From positions 1-64,000 of the forward strand of contig CAJWZD010000008.1 in the NCBI GenBank assembly GCA_913049685.1: a DNA stretch of 64,000 nucleotides, read 5' to 3'. The notes under the pieces are model-generated. The model worked only from the letters and a program-made list of their open reading frames with translations. It did no database searches and was not told where the DNA came from. The position numbers and the translations under genes are program-made. Positions 54,841-64,000 of the stretch are shown in pieces. Within the stretch, counting starts at the first letter, position 1. Each line of letters opens with the position of its first letter. The stretch comes from an uncultured Fidelibacterota bacterium (lineage in GTDB: Bacteria > Fidelibacterota > Marinisomatia > Marinisomatales > TCS55).

Positions 54841-56433
54841 TTAATATTTTTTTAATTCACCATCTTCTCTTTTAGCTTTATTTACCATATCTTCAACGTC
54901 TTTCAATAATTTTTTTGCATCGTAGACTATACCGTCCTTAATTGTATATTTTATTCCACCTACTCTTTCAGGCTCATTATTTTTGTTAACCCTGACAGTT
55001 CCAGTCCCATATAGCACTTTAAAATTTGACAATGGATTTTCACTGACAATTATTAGATCAGCTAAGTATCCAGGGGCTATGATGCCAAAGTCTGGCTTAG
55101 TCCCTAAGGGTTTATGAAGTGTTTCAGCTCCATGCAAAGTTGCAGCTCGAATCACTTCTAATGGATGAAAACCAGCTTCTTGCAAAAGCTCTAATTCCTC
55201 AATATATGCGAATCCAAATAACTTATATATAAATCCAGAATCAGAGCCTGTTGTTACCCTTCCTCCAGCATTTTTATATTCATTTAAAAACTGCATCCAA
55301 ACTTGATAGAATTTTTTCCATGCTATCTCATCGTGTGTTGTCCAGTCAAACCAATATGAGCCATGCGCTTTACGATTAGGAGTATAAAAGTCCCACAGCG
55401 ATGGTAAAGTATATTTTTCATGCCAATCTGCATTTCTAGCATACATAACATTACGCCCTGCAGCGTAGATATTCATAGTGGGATCCATTGTTAGATCAAG
55501 AGCGATCAGCTCTTCTTTAAGATATTCCCATTTTTCGCCATTAGGTTTTACCAATTTCCATTGATGCGCAACCTGACTAAATCTATCTTGTTCGTTATTA
55601 TAGTTCATGTTGACTGGGTATGGCTGAATATCATTCTCTTCATACATTGACTCGAATAATCCGTAGAAGTGTGTTTGCGTACCTAACCCCAAACGTGCAG
55701 CATCTAAAGTATTCATTCTTGCAACTCCCATTTGACCAAGGTGAGCTGTTGTGCCAAGTTTTTGTTTTATTGCTTCATCGATTAGAGCAGCCATTATATC
55801 TGGATCGTATGAAACCAGTTTTAATCCATCTACGCCTTTATTGGCAACATAACGAACCCATCTTCTAGCATCTTGAGGATCCCTAATTGGACCTCCTTTC
55901 CAATCTTTTCCTTGACCAGGCCTTTGGTATGCCCAAATCCTTGGTGCGGTTATCTCGTTCCTTGCGGATCTTTCCTTTTCTGTAAGTGAGAATTCAAGGG
56001 GTCCAAGACCTACACCACGAACAGTTGTAACTCCATGCGCTAACCATAACTTATAAACATAATCTGTTTCTGGCGCTTTTTGTACAGAGCCAGCATGTGC
56101 ATGTAAATCAACAAAGCCTGGCATAACATATTGCCCGCTAGCATTTATTTCATAATCACCTTTTTTAGGACGTCTTTTTTCATTTATAGGTACCCCAGGA
56201 TAACCTACACTTCTTACATCTGTAATTCGGTTATCTTGGATAACGATATCTACCGGTCCAATAGGTGGGGACCCTGTTCCATTTATTAGGGTTGCACCTC
56301 TAATTACCATTCGTTTATATGGACCATCACCTTCTGAGCGGTTCGAGCCTGGAACTAAACTTTTTTTATTAGCCTGTGAAAACAGATTTGAAATAATGAA
56401 AATTAAAAATGTATATTTATAAACATACCTCAT
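54841..56433 (-). CDS. Exported amidohydrolase-family metallohydrolase
   Basis: 530 residues using the ATG at 56433, preceded on its strand by AAGGAG ten bases away; a longer frame to 56475 lacks a Shine-Dalgarno and spoils the signal peptide (YTFLIFIISNLFS). Metal site: VMPGFVDLHAHAG (HxH), TTAHLGQMG, and a late GRVTTGSDSGF Asp, as in imidazolonepropionase/prolidase-type amidohydrolases. Hydrolyses an amide or imide bond of an unknown periplasmic substrate. Confidence 0.88.
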   Translation of the reverse strand: MRYVYKYTFLIFIISNLFSQANKKSLVPGSNRSEGDGPYKRMVIRGATLINGTGSPPIGPVDIVIQDNRITDVRSVGYPGVPINEKRRPKKGDYEINASGQYVMPGFVDLHAHAGSVQKAPETDYVYKLWLAHGVTTVRGVGLGPLEFSLTEKERSARNEITAPRIWAYQRPGQGKDWKGGPIRDPQDARRWVRYVANKGVDGLKLVSYDPDIMAALIDEAIKQKLGTTAHLGQMGVARMNTLDAARLGLGTQTHFYGLFESMYEENDIQPYPVNMNYNNEQDRFSQVAHQWKLVKPNGEKWEYLKEELIALDLTMDPTMNIYAAGRNVMYARNADWHEKYTLPSLWDFYTPNRKAHGSYWFDWTTHDEIAWKKFYQVWMQFLNEYKNAGGRVTTGSDSGFIYKLFGFAYIEELELLQEAGFHPLEVIRAATLHGAETLHKPLGTKPDFGIIAPGYLADLIIVSENPLSNFKVLYGTGTVRVNKNNEPERVGGIKYTIKDGIVYDAKKLLKDVEDMVNKAKREDGELKKY

Positions 56434-56504
56434 AATGAGCAATCTCCTTAATAAGCTAAAATTTAGGGGTATCAAATCAAAGATTTCTTAAATAATTAAT
56501 TTAT

Positions 56505-56861
56505 TTACTGAATGTATTTATCTGCTCCAATAAAATGAAGAGATATATACGGTTGATCGCCTATAACCCAACTATCATGCGGTTTAGGAGAAACATAGAA
56601 CAAGTCACCAGGATTTAATATTTTAACTTCTTCATTTTTAAACTCAACTGTAGCTGATCCTGACATTACCATTCCCAAATGTTCTACTTCGCAAAATTTA
56701 GTTCCAGCCAACGGGTTAGCATCAACAGACCATTTCCAACCTGGTTCATAGGTAGCTTTACCAATGGACATGCTTTTCATTTGCACTATTTCAAATTTTC
56801 CATGATTAAAATTTATTATTTTATCAGGTTTTTCAAATCTTTTTACGATTAAATCTTCCAT
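56505..56861 (-). CDS. Cupin-domain protein
   Basis: 118 residues, one cupin barrel: motif 1 region KWSVDANPLAGTKFCEVEHL and GMVMSGSATVEFKNEE, motif 2 LNPGDLFYVSPKPHDSWVIG. The His/Glu metal set is incomplete compared with classic cupins (EVEH, then PHDS), so the activity is uncertain. 71 bases separate it from the amidohydrolase gene. Confidence 0.82.
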   Translation of the reverse strand: MEDLIVKRFEKPDKIINFNHGKFEIVQMKSMSIGKATYEPGWKWSVDANPLAGTKFCEVEHLGMVMSGSATVEFKNEEVKILNPGDLFYVSPKPHDSWVIGDQPYISLHFIGADKYIQ

Positions 56862-56941
56862 TTTATATCCCCAATTAAGTTTAATTTATTTATAATCTCT
56901 GCCATTGTATCGTATTTTATATTGTTCTTAAATTTGCCACT

Positions 56942-58945
56942 ATGTCAGAGTTTAATCTCATATCAGATTTTACCCCAATGGGCGATCAGCCTTCTGCTAT
57001 AAAAGAAATTTCATCTGGTCTTGACCGCGGTGATAAGCATCAAGTACTGCTTGGAATCACCGGCTCAGGTAAAACATTTACCATGGCCAATGTAATACAA
57101 GATCTGCAAAGACCTGCTCTGATAATTTCACACAATAAAACTTTAGCCGCTCAGCTTTACGGTGAGTTTAAGCAATTATTCCCTAAAAATGCTGTTGAAT
57201 ATTTTATTAGTTATTATGATTATTATCAACCTGAAGCCTATTTACCTGTAACGGATACCTTTATTGAAAAAGATATGTCAATAAATGAAGAAATTGACAT
57301 ACTAAGACTTAAGGCAACTAGCTCCCTGATGAGTAGAAAAGATGTAATTGTAGTAAGCTCTGTTTCGTGTATTTATGGAATTGGATCTCCAGATGATTAC
57401 AAAAACAAGGTTATTCAGCTTAAATGTGGAAAAAAAATTCATAGAAAAAACTTCCTTTCTCATCTTGTAAATATACATTATTCTCGAAATGACATTTCGT
57501 TTGATAGAAGTACCTTTAGAGTCCGAGGGGATGTGATCGAAATTCATCTAGCCTATGAAAACGTTGGCATTAGAATTGAGCTATTTGGATCTACAATTGA
57601 CCAGATTGTCCGTTTTGATCCATTAACTGGAGAAATTCTCAAAGAAATGGATTCTGAATTTATATACCCTGGAAAACATTTTGTAACAGACCAGGATGCA
57701 ATAAATAAAATTACCAATGAAATACGATCCGAGCTCATTCAAAGATTAGATGAGTTAAGATCAAATGATAAATTACTAGAAGCGCAAAGACTTGAACAAA
57801 GAACAAACTTTGATCTTGAAATGATGATGGAGGTTGGTTACTGTTCAGGTATTGAAAATTATTCTAGGTACTTTTCAGGAAGAAAGCCTGGCGAAAGACC
57901 GTATACATTAATTGACTTTTTCCCTAAAGATTTTGTGACAATTATTGATGAATCACATGTCACACTTCCTCAGATACAGGCAATGTATAATGGTGATAGA
58001 TCTCGAAAAGAAGTTTTAGTTGAACACGGCTTTAGACTGCCCAGCGCTCTAGATAATAGACCAATGAAGATTGATGAGTTTCATAATAATCAAAACCAAG
58101 TAGTGCATGTTTCAGCTACCCCATCATACCGCGAATTGGAGCTTTCTAATGGTATTGTTGTTGAACAGCTAATTCGCCCAACAGGATTACTTGACCCTAT
58201 GGTTGAAGTTAGAAAAAGTCACGGACAAATTGATGACCTAGTAGGTGAAATCAATAAAAGAATATCTAAAAATGAACGTACGTTAATTACAACGCTCACT
58301 AAACGCATGGCTGAGGATTTAGCCGAGTATTTGCGAGGAATTAATCTCAAAGTTAGGTACTTACATAGTGAGATAGACACATTAGAGCGCGTTCAAATAT
58401 TACGTGATTTAAGACTTGGTGAATTTGATGTTCTGGTTGGTATAAACCTACTCAGAGAAGGATTAGACCTTCCTGAAGTTTCATTGGTAGCTGTAATCGA
58501 CGCGGATAAAGAAGGTTTTTTGCGCTCAAAAAGCTCTTTGATGCAGGTTGCTGGAAGAGCTGCTAGACATGTAGATGGCTGCGTTATTTTATATGCAGAT
58601 AGAATATCCGATGCTATGCAATATTTAATAGATGAATCAGCTCGTAGGAGACAAATTCAAGATGATTACAATACGAAACATAATATCAAGCCTAAAACCG
58701 TACAGAAGACATCGAAGGATATTTTAGGCACTACATCAGTTGCTGATTCAATGAGTGGAACTGATGAGATTAATATAAAAAATAGAAGAGGGGATGACTT
58801 TAGCGCTATGGATAAAAAACTGGCAGTTGATATGATGAGGCAGGAAATGATTGAGTCAGCAGAGAATTTAAATTTTGAAAAAGCAGCAAAATTAAGAGAT
58901 GAAATCGATATCCTTGAGAAAGAGCTTTCTAAAATCTTTAAATAG
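56942..58945 (+). CDS. uvrB: Excinuclease ABC subunit B
   Basis: 667 residues, standard. Walker A LGITGSGKTFTMANV, the beta-hairpin YYDYYQPEAYLP, IIDESHVTLPQ, the helicase motif VLVGINLLREGLDLPEV and QVAGRAARH, plus the C-terminal UVR motif AENLNFEKAAKLRDEI. Damage verification in nucleotide excision repair. Starts a plus-strand run through nadE. No LexA-like box was recognised in the 80-base upstream region. Confidence 0.98.
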   Translation: MSEFNLISDFTPMGDQPSAIKEISSGLDRGDKHQVLLGITGSGKTFTMANVIQDLQRPALIISHNKTLAAQLYGEFKQLFPKNAVEYFISYYDYYQPEAYLPVTDTFIEKDMSINEEIDILRLKATSSLMSRKDVIVVSSVSCIYGIGSPDDYKNKVIQLKCGKKIHRKNFLSHLVNIHYSRNDISFDRSTFRVRGDVIEIHLAYENVGIRIELFGSTIDQIVRFDPLTGEILKEMDSEFIYPGKHFVTDQDAINKITNEIRSELIQRLDELRSNDKLLEAQRLEQRTNFDLEMMMEVGYCSGIENYSRYFSGRKPGERPYTLIDFFPKDFVTIIDESHVTLPQIQAMYNGDRSRKEVLVEHGFRLPSALDNRPMKIDEFHNNQNQVVHVSATPSYRELELSNGIVVEQLIRPTGLLDPMVEVRKSHGQIDDLVGEINKRISKNERTLITTLTKRMAEDLAEYLRGINLKVRYLHSEIDTLERVQILRDLRLGEFDVLVGINLLREGLDLPEVSLVAVIDADKEGFLRSKSSLMQVAGRAARHVDGCVILYADRISDAMQYLIDESARRRQIQDDYNTKHNIKPKTVQKTSKDILGTTSVADSMSGTDEINIKNRRGDDFSAMDKKLAVDMMRQEMIESAENLNFEKAAKLRDEIDILEKELSKIFK

Positions 58946-58952
58946 CTAATTT

Positions 58953-60149
58953 ATGAATATAGATATAATTCAAAAAAAATCAGGAATTGTAGGCCGCTCT
59001 GATGCTCTAGTAAAGGTTTTAGAAATGGTTGCCCAGGTATCACCTGTTGACATATCAGTATTAATTTCAGGAGAATCTGGAACAGGTAAAGAAATTTTTG
59101 CTAAAGCTATACATCAAAACAGTAAAAGAAGTCACGAATCTATTGTTACTGTTAATTGTGGTGCAATTCCTGAGGGTATAATCGAGAGTGAGCTTTTTGG
59201 GCATAAAAAGGGTGCGTATACCGATGCTAAAGGTGATAGAAAAGGATATTTTGAAACTGCAAATAAAGGCTCAATTTTCTTAGATGAAATAGGCGAAACT
59301 CCACTTGATACCCAGGTTAAATTATTACGAGTCATTGAAAGCGGTGAATTTATGCCTGTGGGAGAGTCTAAAGTTAAAAAAACCGATGTTCGTATAATTG
59401 CAGCAACAAACAAAGATTTATCAGAGTTAGTTGAAAAAGGTAAATTCAGACAAGATCTCTATTACAGGTTAAATACCGTTTCCTTAAAACTACCTTCTTT
59501 GAATGAGCGAGTGGAAGACATTGCTTTATTGGTTGAAAGGTTTGCTTTAGAGTTTACCAGAAATAATGATATGGTTTACAGAGGATTTGTTCCTGATGCA
59601 ATTAGGGTCATGAAAAATCACGAATGGAAAGGAAATATAAGAGAATTAAAAAATTTTGTAGAAAGTATCATAGTTCTTGAAAAAGGTGAAAGAATTTCTG
59701 GAGAGATGGTCGATTCCCAACTTGGTAAAAAACAAATAGATCTTTCTAAAAATGAAACTTTACCAGTACTCACAAACCAACCAACTGATGCAGCTGAAAG
59801 AGATCTTATTCTAAGACAGCTTTTTTTACTAAGACAGGATGTTGAATTTTTGAAACAGCTTGCCTCTCCAACGCAAGCACCAATTGGAAATATTAATACT
59901 CCACTCATCAATAACAGCGAAAGCCATCAGCCTGCAGGACTAATCAATGAAGATTCAGAGTATTTTATCAAGAATAGTTCAATTGGTGATATGACAATAG
60001 AAGATCTTGAAAAAGAAGCAATTATTAGAACTCTGAAATTCTTTAAAAATAACAGAAGAGCTTCCGCCAAGTCGTTGGGTATGAGCGAGAGAACACTCTA
60101 CAGAAAAATAAATTTTTATGGGTTGGAGCGAAAGATAAAAAACCAATGA
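58953..60149 (+). CDS. Sigma-54 activator (AAA+ and Fis HTH, no receiver domain)
   Basis: 398 residues. AAA+ domain starts at about residue 10: Walker A SGESGTGKE (39-47), loop GHKKGAYTDAKGDRKGYFE where GAFTGA reads GAYTDA (87-92), Walker B SIFLDEIGE, arginine finger RQDLYYRLN. The C-terminal Fis-type HTH is RRASAKSLGMSERTLYRKI. No N-terminal sensing domain, as in PspF, so it must be controlled by a partner. Directly after uvrB and before the lptE-like gene. Confidence 0.92.
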   Translation: MNIDIIQKKSGIVGRSDALVKVLEMVAQVSPVDISVLISGESGTGKEIFAKAIHQNSKRSHESIVTVNCGAIPEGIIESELFGHKKGAYTDAKGDRKGYFETANKGSIFLDEIGETPLDTQVKLLRVIESGEFMPVGESKVKKTDVRIIAATNKDLSELVEKGKFRQDLYYRLNTVSLKLPSLNERVEDIALLVERFALEFTRNNDMVYRGFVPDAIRVMKNHEWKGNIRELKNFVESIIVLEKGERISGEMVDSQLGKKQIDLSKNETLPVLTNQPTDAAERDLILRQLFLLRQDVEFLKQLASPTQAPIGNINTPLINNSESHQPAGLINEDSEYFIKNSSIGDMTIEDLEKEAIIRTLKFFKNNRRASAKSLGMSERTLYRKINFYGLERKIKNQ

Positions 60150-60697
60150 AATTAATCATTTTAGTATTTCAATTAATTTTTATATCATCATGCTCTTATT
60201 ATTCCTTAGCTGGTAGTATTCCGCCACACATAAATTCAATAGCAATACCGATAGTTGAGAATCAAACTGCTGAATTCGGAATGAGTGAATCTGTAACTGA
60301 TAATATCCTTTCCAAATTCAATGAAGAAAATATTTTACGTGTAACAGATGAAGAGTCTGCAACTTCTATTTTAACTGGAACGATTACAAGAGTTACTGAT
60401 GCTCCTTATACTTTCACCAAGCAGGAAGCTGTTACTGAATACAGATTTACTGTACATATGAATATCGAATGGTTCGACAAGAAAAATGAAAAAGTATTGC
60501 TTAAAAAAAATTTTTCAGGCTGGGGGGCCTACGGACTTTCAGGTGATATTAGTTCAGATGGAATTGATAATGATGGTGATGGATTAATTGATGGAGAAGA
60601 TGATAATGAGTTTGGAGATCCAAGAGAATTTGCTACCTCTGTAGCTGTAAATAAAATAACTGAAGATGTTTTGAACGAAATCATGACATCATGGTAA
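60146..60697 (+). CDS. LptE-like LPS-assembly lipoprotein with calcium-type insert
   Basis: 183 residues. Lipoprotein signal ends at FISSCSYYS (Cys about 16). The order SLAGSIPPHINSIAIPIVEN, NILSKFNEENILRVTDEESA and ILTGTITRVTD is that of LptE (PF04390) which plugs LptD. Unusual: residues about 133-158 add an acidic loop SSDGIDNDGDGLIDGEDDNE, close to EF-hand/type-3 thrombospondin calcium loops. waaA and a GT9 gene in this window also point to LPS. Confidence 0.78.
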   Translation: MKLIILVFQLIFISSCSYYSLAGSIPPHINSIAIPIVENQTAEFGMSESVTDNILSKFNEENILRVTDEESATSILTGTITRVTDAPYTFTKQEAVTEYRFTVHMNIEWFDKKNEKVLLKKNFSGWGAYGLSGDISSDGIDNDGDGLIDGEDDNEFGDPREFATSVAVNKITEDVLNEIMTSW

Positions 60698-60721
60698 TTA
60701 ACTTATAAAAAAGTGGAAAAA

Positions 60722-62011
60722 ATGAATACAACAATATCTGAATTAAAAAATTATGACGGCAAAAATGTTATTCTAAATGGTTGGGTATATAACATAAGAT
60801 CGATCGGAAAGATTTGGTTTTTAATTCTTAGAGATGGCTCTGGCTTAGTTCAATGTGTTGTAGTGGATAAAGAAACCGATAAATCAACATTTGAACTAGA
60901 AAATATTCTTACCCAAGAATCGTCTATTTCTATTGAGGGTGTTGTAAGGGCAGAACCGCGATCAGTAGGAGGATATGAGCTTGGTGTAAAAAAAATAACA
61001 GTTCATCAAATAGCGGACGAATACCCTATATCTCACAAAGAGCATGGTGCAGATTTTCTAATGAGTAATAGGCATTTATGGCTTAGATCAAAAAATCAGA
61101 ATGCGATTCTAAAAGTAAGACATCAGGTAATAAAAGCTACACGTGATTTTTTTGATGACAACGGGTTTACTCTTATGGATTCTCCAATTTTAACAGCAAA
61201 CTCAGTCGAGGGGACAAGTACACTTTTTGAGATAGATTATTTTGATCGATCAGCTTATTTAACCCAGAGCGGACAGTTGTATGGAGAAGCGAGTGCCATG
61301 GCATTTGGAAAAATTTATGTTTTCGGCCCCACTTTTAGAGCGGAAAAATCAAAAACAAGAAGACATTTAACAGAATTTTGGATGGTTGAACCGGAGATGG
61401 CATATTGTGATTTGGATGAAAACATGGATTGGGCCGAAAAGCATGTAAGCTATGTTATTCAATGGTGTCTTGAGCACTGTAAAGAAGAATTAAAAATTTT
61501 AGAAAGAGATACCGGTAAGCTTGAAAAATCAATTCCTCCATTTCCACGAATTACCTACGATGAAGCGGTAGATATTTTAAAAAAGCGTGGAGTTGATTTT
61601 AAATACGGTAGCGATTTTGGAGCAGCAGATGAAACTGCAATTTCAGAAGAATTTGATCGCCCTGTAATGATTCATCGTTGGCCATCAGAGATAAAAGCAT
61701 TTTATATGAAACGAGATACTGAAAATGACAAACTAGCTCTTGGTGTGGATATGATTGCACCTGAAGGATTTGGTGAAATTGTTGGCGGAGGTCAAAGAGA
61801 AGATGATCATGATACGCTACTTTCGAGAATTAAAGACCATAAATTACCCATTGATCCATTTCAATGGTATTTGGACCTTAGAAAATATGGATCTGTACCA
61901 CACTCAGGTTATGGGCTTGGAATTGAGAGAACAGTTGGTTGGATCTGCGGAACAAAGCATGTAAGAGAAACTATTCCATATCCACGAACGATGTACAGAA
62001 TAGAACCTTAA
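60722..62011 (+). CDS. asnS: Asparaginyl-tRNA synthetase
   Basis: 429 residues from ATG 60722; an in-frame GTG at 60713 is possible but adds only three residues. OB-fold anticodon domain (VILNGWVYNIRS), then class II motif 2 FRAEKSKTRRHLTEFWMVEP and motif 3 GYGLGIERTVGWICG. AsnRS rather than AspRS is supported by the lack of the AspRS insertion and by the EFWMVEPEMA block. Charges tRNA-Asn. Confidence 0.93.
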   Translation: MNTTISELKNYDGKNVILNGWVYNIRSIGKIWFLILRDGSGLVQCVVVDKETDKSTFELENILTQESSISIEGVVRAEPRSVGGYELGVKKITVHQIADEYPISHKEHGADFLMSNRHLWLRSKNQNAILKVRHQVIKATRDFFDDNGFTLMDSPILTANSVEGTSTLFEIDYFDRSAYLTQSGQLYGEASAMAFGKIYVFGPTFRAEKSKTRRHLTEFWMVEPEMAYCDLDENMDWAEKHVSYVIQWCLEHCKEELKILERDTGKLEKSIPPFPRITYDEAVDILKKRGVDFKYGSDFGAADETAISEEFDRPVMIHRWPSEIKAFYMKRDTENDKLALGVDMIAPEGFGEIVGGGQREDDHDTLLSRIKDHKLPIDPFQWYLDLRKYGSVPHSGYGLGIERTVGWICGTKHVRETIPYPRTMYRIEP

Positions 62012-62017
62012 AAACTA

Positions 62018-63637
62018 ATGAAAATCGGCATTTGTCAGATCAACCCTACAGTTGGCGCAATTAATAAAAATAAGCAGCTAATTTTAGAAAATTACAATAA
62101 ATCTATTTCTTTAGGCGCCGAATTAGTAGTATTTCCTGAGTTAGCACTAACAGGATACCCTCCTCAAGACCTCCTCTTAAGAGAACAGTTTTTAAAAAGG
62201 ACTGCAAATGCGCTTGACGAAATAGCTAAGCATACATCTACTCCAATGGTCTTAGGGAGCACTTTAGTAGATAACAGCGACCTCTTCAATTGCTCTTTTT
62301 TATGTGAAAATGGAAAGATAGTAGGGTATTATAAAAAAATACTTCTTCCAACCTATGATGTGTTTGATGAAGATAGGTATTTTAAAAGCGGAAGTGAGCC
62401 TAGCGTATTTGAACTAGCTATATCGGGTCAAACAAAAAGAATTGGTCTTCAAATTTGCGAGGATCTTTGGGATCATAATTACTCAAAAGATTTAGCGGAG
62501 TCGATTAAAGAAATCGGCGCTGATATTATAATTAATATTTCCGCATCTCCGTTTGGAGATGATAGGTTAATTGAACGATCAAACCTTATTAAAGCGAAAG
62601 CGCAAAAAACCAGACTTCCATTTGTATACTGCAATATGGTAGGCTCTCAAGATGAGCTTATTTTTGATGGCCAGTCATTAGTTTATGGTCCAGATGGAAA
62701 TCTGATTGCAAAGGGTAAGGCATTTGAAGAAGATTTATTAATTGTAGACTTAAAAGAAACCAATCAAATCAATCTGCCAAGGACAAAAAGAGAGGAGTCG
62801 CTTTATAAAGCGCTAATTCTTGGCGTGAAAGACTATTTTTCTAAAACCGGCCACCATCAAGCGGTTATAGGCTTAAGTGGCGGCATCGACTCAAGCTTAA
62901 CTGCTTGTATTGCCGTTGAAGCACTAGGAAAAAATAATGTATACGGAATTTCAATGCCCTCAAAGTTCTCTAGTTCACACAGCATGAGTGATGCGCAAGC
63001 GCTCGCTGGTAACCTTGGTATTGATTTTCGGGAAATACCAATTAATTCTATTGTTGAATCATTTGAGGCCTTAATGACCCCCGATCTTGATACAAATAAT
63101 ATTGGTGTTGCTGAAGAGAATATTCAATCACGAATACGTGGCAATATTTTAATGGCGCTATCAAACAAACATGGCTGGCTTGTTCTTTCAACGGGAAATA
63201 AGACAGAAATGGCTATTGGTTATTGTACGTTATATGGCGATATGAATGGTGGTCTTTCAGTTATTTCAGACCTGTCTAAAGAAGATGTTTATAAAATATC
63301 AAAATGGCTAAATACATCATCGGGTAAAAATATCATTCCTAAAAATTCTATCACTAAACCGCCTTCTGCTGAATTAAGGCCCGACCAAGTAGATCCATTT
63401 GATTATGATATAGTAAGTCCATTAATTTCTGCATTGATCGATAACGAAAAATCACCTTCTGAATTAGTAAAAAATGGAGCTGACCTAGATTTGGTAAAAA
63501 ATATTTCTAAAAGAATTACCCTAAACGAATATAAGAGAAGACAGGCTGCTCCAGGTCTTCGTGTTTCTTCAAAAGCTTTTGGAATGGGTAGAAGAATTCC
63601 TATTGTAAATAAATACGACGAGCTGAGCAATGAATAA
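62018..63637 (+). CDS. nadE: Glutamine-dependent NAD+ synthetase
   Basis: 539 residues. N-terminal nitrilase-type glutaminase with catalytic Glu in VVFPELALTGYPPQ, Lys in GYYKKILLPTYDVF and Cys in GLQICEDLWDHN; C-terminal ATP pyrophosphatase domain with GLSGGIDSSLTACIA. Converts deamido-NAD to NAD using glutamine. Overlaps the final gene by 8 bases. Confidence 0.96.
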   Translation: MKIGICQINPTVGAINKNKQLILENYNKSISLGAELVVFPELALTGYPPQDLLLREQFLKRTANALDEIAKHTSTPMVLGSTLVDNSDLFNCSFLCENGKIVGYYKKILLPTYDVFDEDRYFKSGSEPSVFELAISGQTKRIGLQICEDLWDHNYSKDLAESIKEIGADIIINISASPFGDDRLIERSNLIKAKAQKTRLPFVYCNMVGSQDELIFDGQSLVYGPDGNLIAKGKAFEEDLLIVDLKETNQINLPRTKREESLYKALILGVKDYFSKTGHHQAVIGLSGGIDSSLTACIAVEALGKNNVYGISMPSKFSSSHSMSDAQALAGNLGIDFREIPINSIVESFEALMTPDLDTNNIGVAEENIQSRIRGNILMALSNKHGWLVLSTGNKTEMAIGYCTLYGDMNGGLSVISDLSKEDVYKISKWLNTSSGKNIIPKNSITKPPSAELRPDQVDPFDYDIVSPLISALIDNEKSPSELVKNGADLDLVKNISKRITLNEYKRRQAAPGLRVSSKAFGMGRRIPIVNKYDELSNE

Positions 63638-64000
63638 GATAGTGGTATTGTTATTATTTTGCTTTACAATGGTTTTTAGTCAAAAAAAATCACCTGCATC
63701 TTACTGGGAGTCATTAAAGGTTGATGAAAAGACAGCTTTTATTAACGGGGTGTATGCTACGGGTGCCAAGCTCAAATACCACCATAAACAAGAAATAAAT
63801 AAACAGTACAATCAAAACCCAAGCTGGGTAGAACCCTATTTTGTTGAGAGATTTTATGAAATAATTGATGAACACAGGTCTAGAAAAGCGGGATACGATG
63901 TGAGCGTTATTGCAAAAGCATTAGATGCGTTCTATTCAAATTATGATAATACCCAAATCCCTTTGCTTGAAGGTCTTAGAATTGTATCACTAGCTCAAGA
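63630..64000 (+). CDS. Small exported protein, 3' end cut by window
   Basis: Starts inside the nadE stop (ATGAATAA). The frame runs off the window after about 123 codons. A signal peptide (NKIVVLLLFCFTMVFSQ) is followed by ASYWESLKVDEKTAFINGVY, which lines up with [20 protein letters not shown] of the gene at 25990; later IAKALDAFYSNYDN lines up with [14 protein letters not shown]. So it is a paralogue in an unnamed exported family. Confidence 0.7.
   Translation, partial: MNKIVVLLLFCFTMVFSQKKSPASYWESLKVDEKTAFINGVYATGAKLKYHHKQEINKQYNQNPSWVEPYFVERFYEIIDEHRSRKAGYDVSVIAKALDAFYSNYDNTQIPLLEGLRIVSLAQ

Noticed and set aside
56862-56941. Possible LexA box upstream of uvrB
   Set aside because: No CTG-N10-CAG or GAAC-N4-GTTC pattern is present.
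1-64000. tRNA genes, CRISPR arrays, insertion sequences or prophage
   Set aside because: Gaps between genes are too short or lack tRNA-like arms and spaced repeats; no transposase, integrase or phage protein was seen.

Overview
The window looks like one piece of an AT-rich, gene-dense Gram-negative bacterial chromosome. Genes are packed in long same-strand runs with 1-11 base overlaps, many lipoprotein signals, several TTG/GTG starts and hardly any terminator-like hairpins. LPS genes (waaA, lptE-like, a GT9 glycosyltransferase), tatC, a putative C-terminal type IX secretion sorting domain and families typical of the FCB superphylum (DUF5916, DUF5683, DUF5522) point to an FCB-group organism. 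A marine, streamlined lineage such as Candidatus Marinimicrobia (SAR406) fits best, but this is inference; there is no rRNA in the window to test it. I saw no tRNA, CRISPR array, insertion sequence or prophage.

Layout. 1-4.8 kb: two class V aminotransferases (the first cut by the window edge, the second with a Tat-type signal) flank a DUF5916 outer-membrane-type protein and a lipoprotein. 4.8-15.3 kb: envelope and redox genes: CIA30-like lipoprotein, Rieske lipoprotein, DUF5522, an exported methyltransferase, a LON-domain protein, a CrtC/AttH-like lipoprotein with an ABC exporter and a LolA-like protein, a DoxX-like protein, YaaA, a tocopherol-cyclase-like protein, TauE/SafE and a beta-lactamase-fold lipoprotein. 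15.4-20.6 kb: one overlapping run of a TlpA-like thioredoxin, an aminotransferase, a threonine-dehydratase-like enzyme, an ornithine-cyclodeaminase-like enzyme and UmuDC. 20.6-26.6 kb: thioredoxin-like, HMA and TPR proteins, IspG and small unknowns. 26.6-31 kb: a secreted metalloprotease with three small unknown genes on the minus strand (one only 38 codons), opposite a beta-barrel protein with calcium-type repeats.

31-45 kb: alaS, PPC-domain, RidA, DUF5683, SNF symporter, a DnaQ-DinG helicase, an M3 peptidase, hutH, guaB and rpsT. 45.3-54.3 kb: a CRP-like regulator behind a perfect 18-bp CRP-type palindrome, then a tight run of meaB, tatC, polyprenyl synthase, GT9, waaA, a fused ECF-type ATPase, a CDP-alcohol phosphatidyltransferase and rimO. 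54.3-56.9 kb: minus-strand SnoaL-like lipoprotein, amidohydrolase and cupin. 56.9-64 kb: uvrB, a sigma-54 activator, lptE-like, asnS, nadE and a truncated small exported protein that appears to be a paralogue of the one after ispG.

Most genes are core metabolism and envelope biogenesis. The less ordinary items are the self-targeting CRP palindrome, the orphan asymmetric ECF ATPase, the unknown small-gene cluster at 28.4-29.3 kb, the paralogous exported protein pair, the calcium-loop insert in the LptE-like protein, the amino-acid catabolic triad joined to UmuDC, and a start-less ORF remnant at 21.3 kb. I did not find a clearly new multi-gene defence or mobile system.
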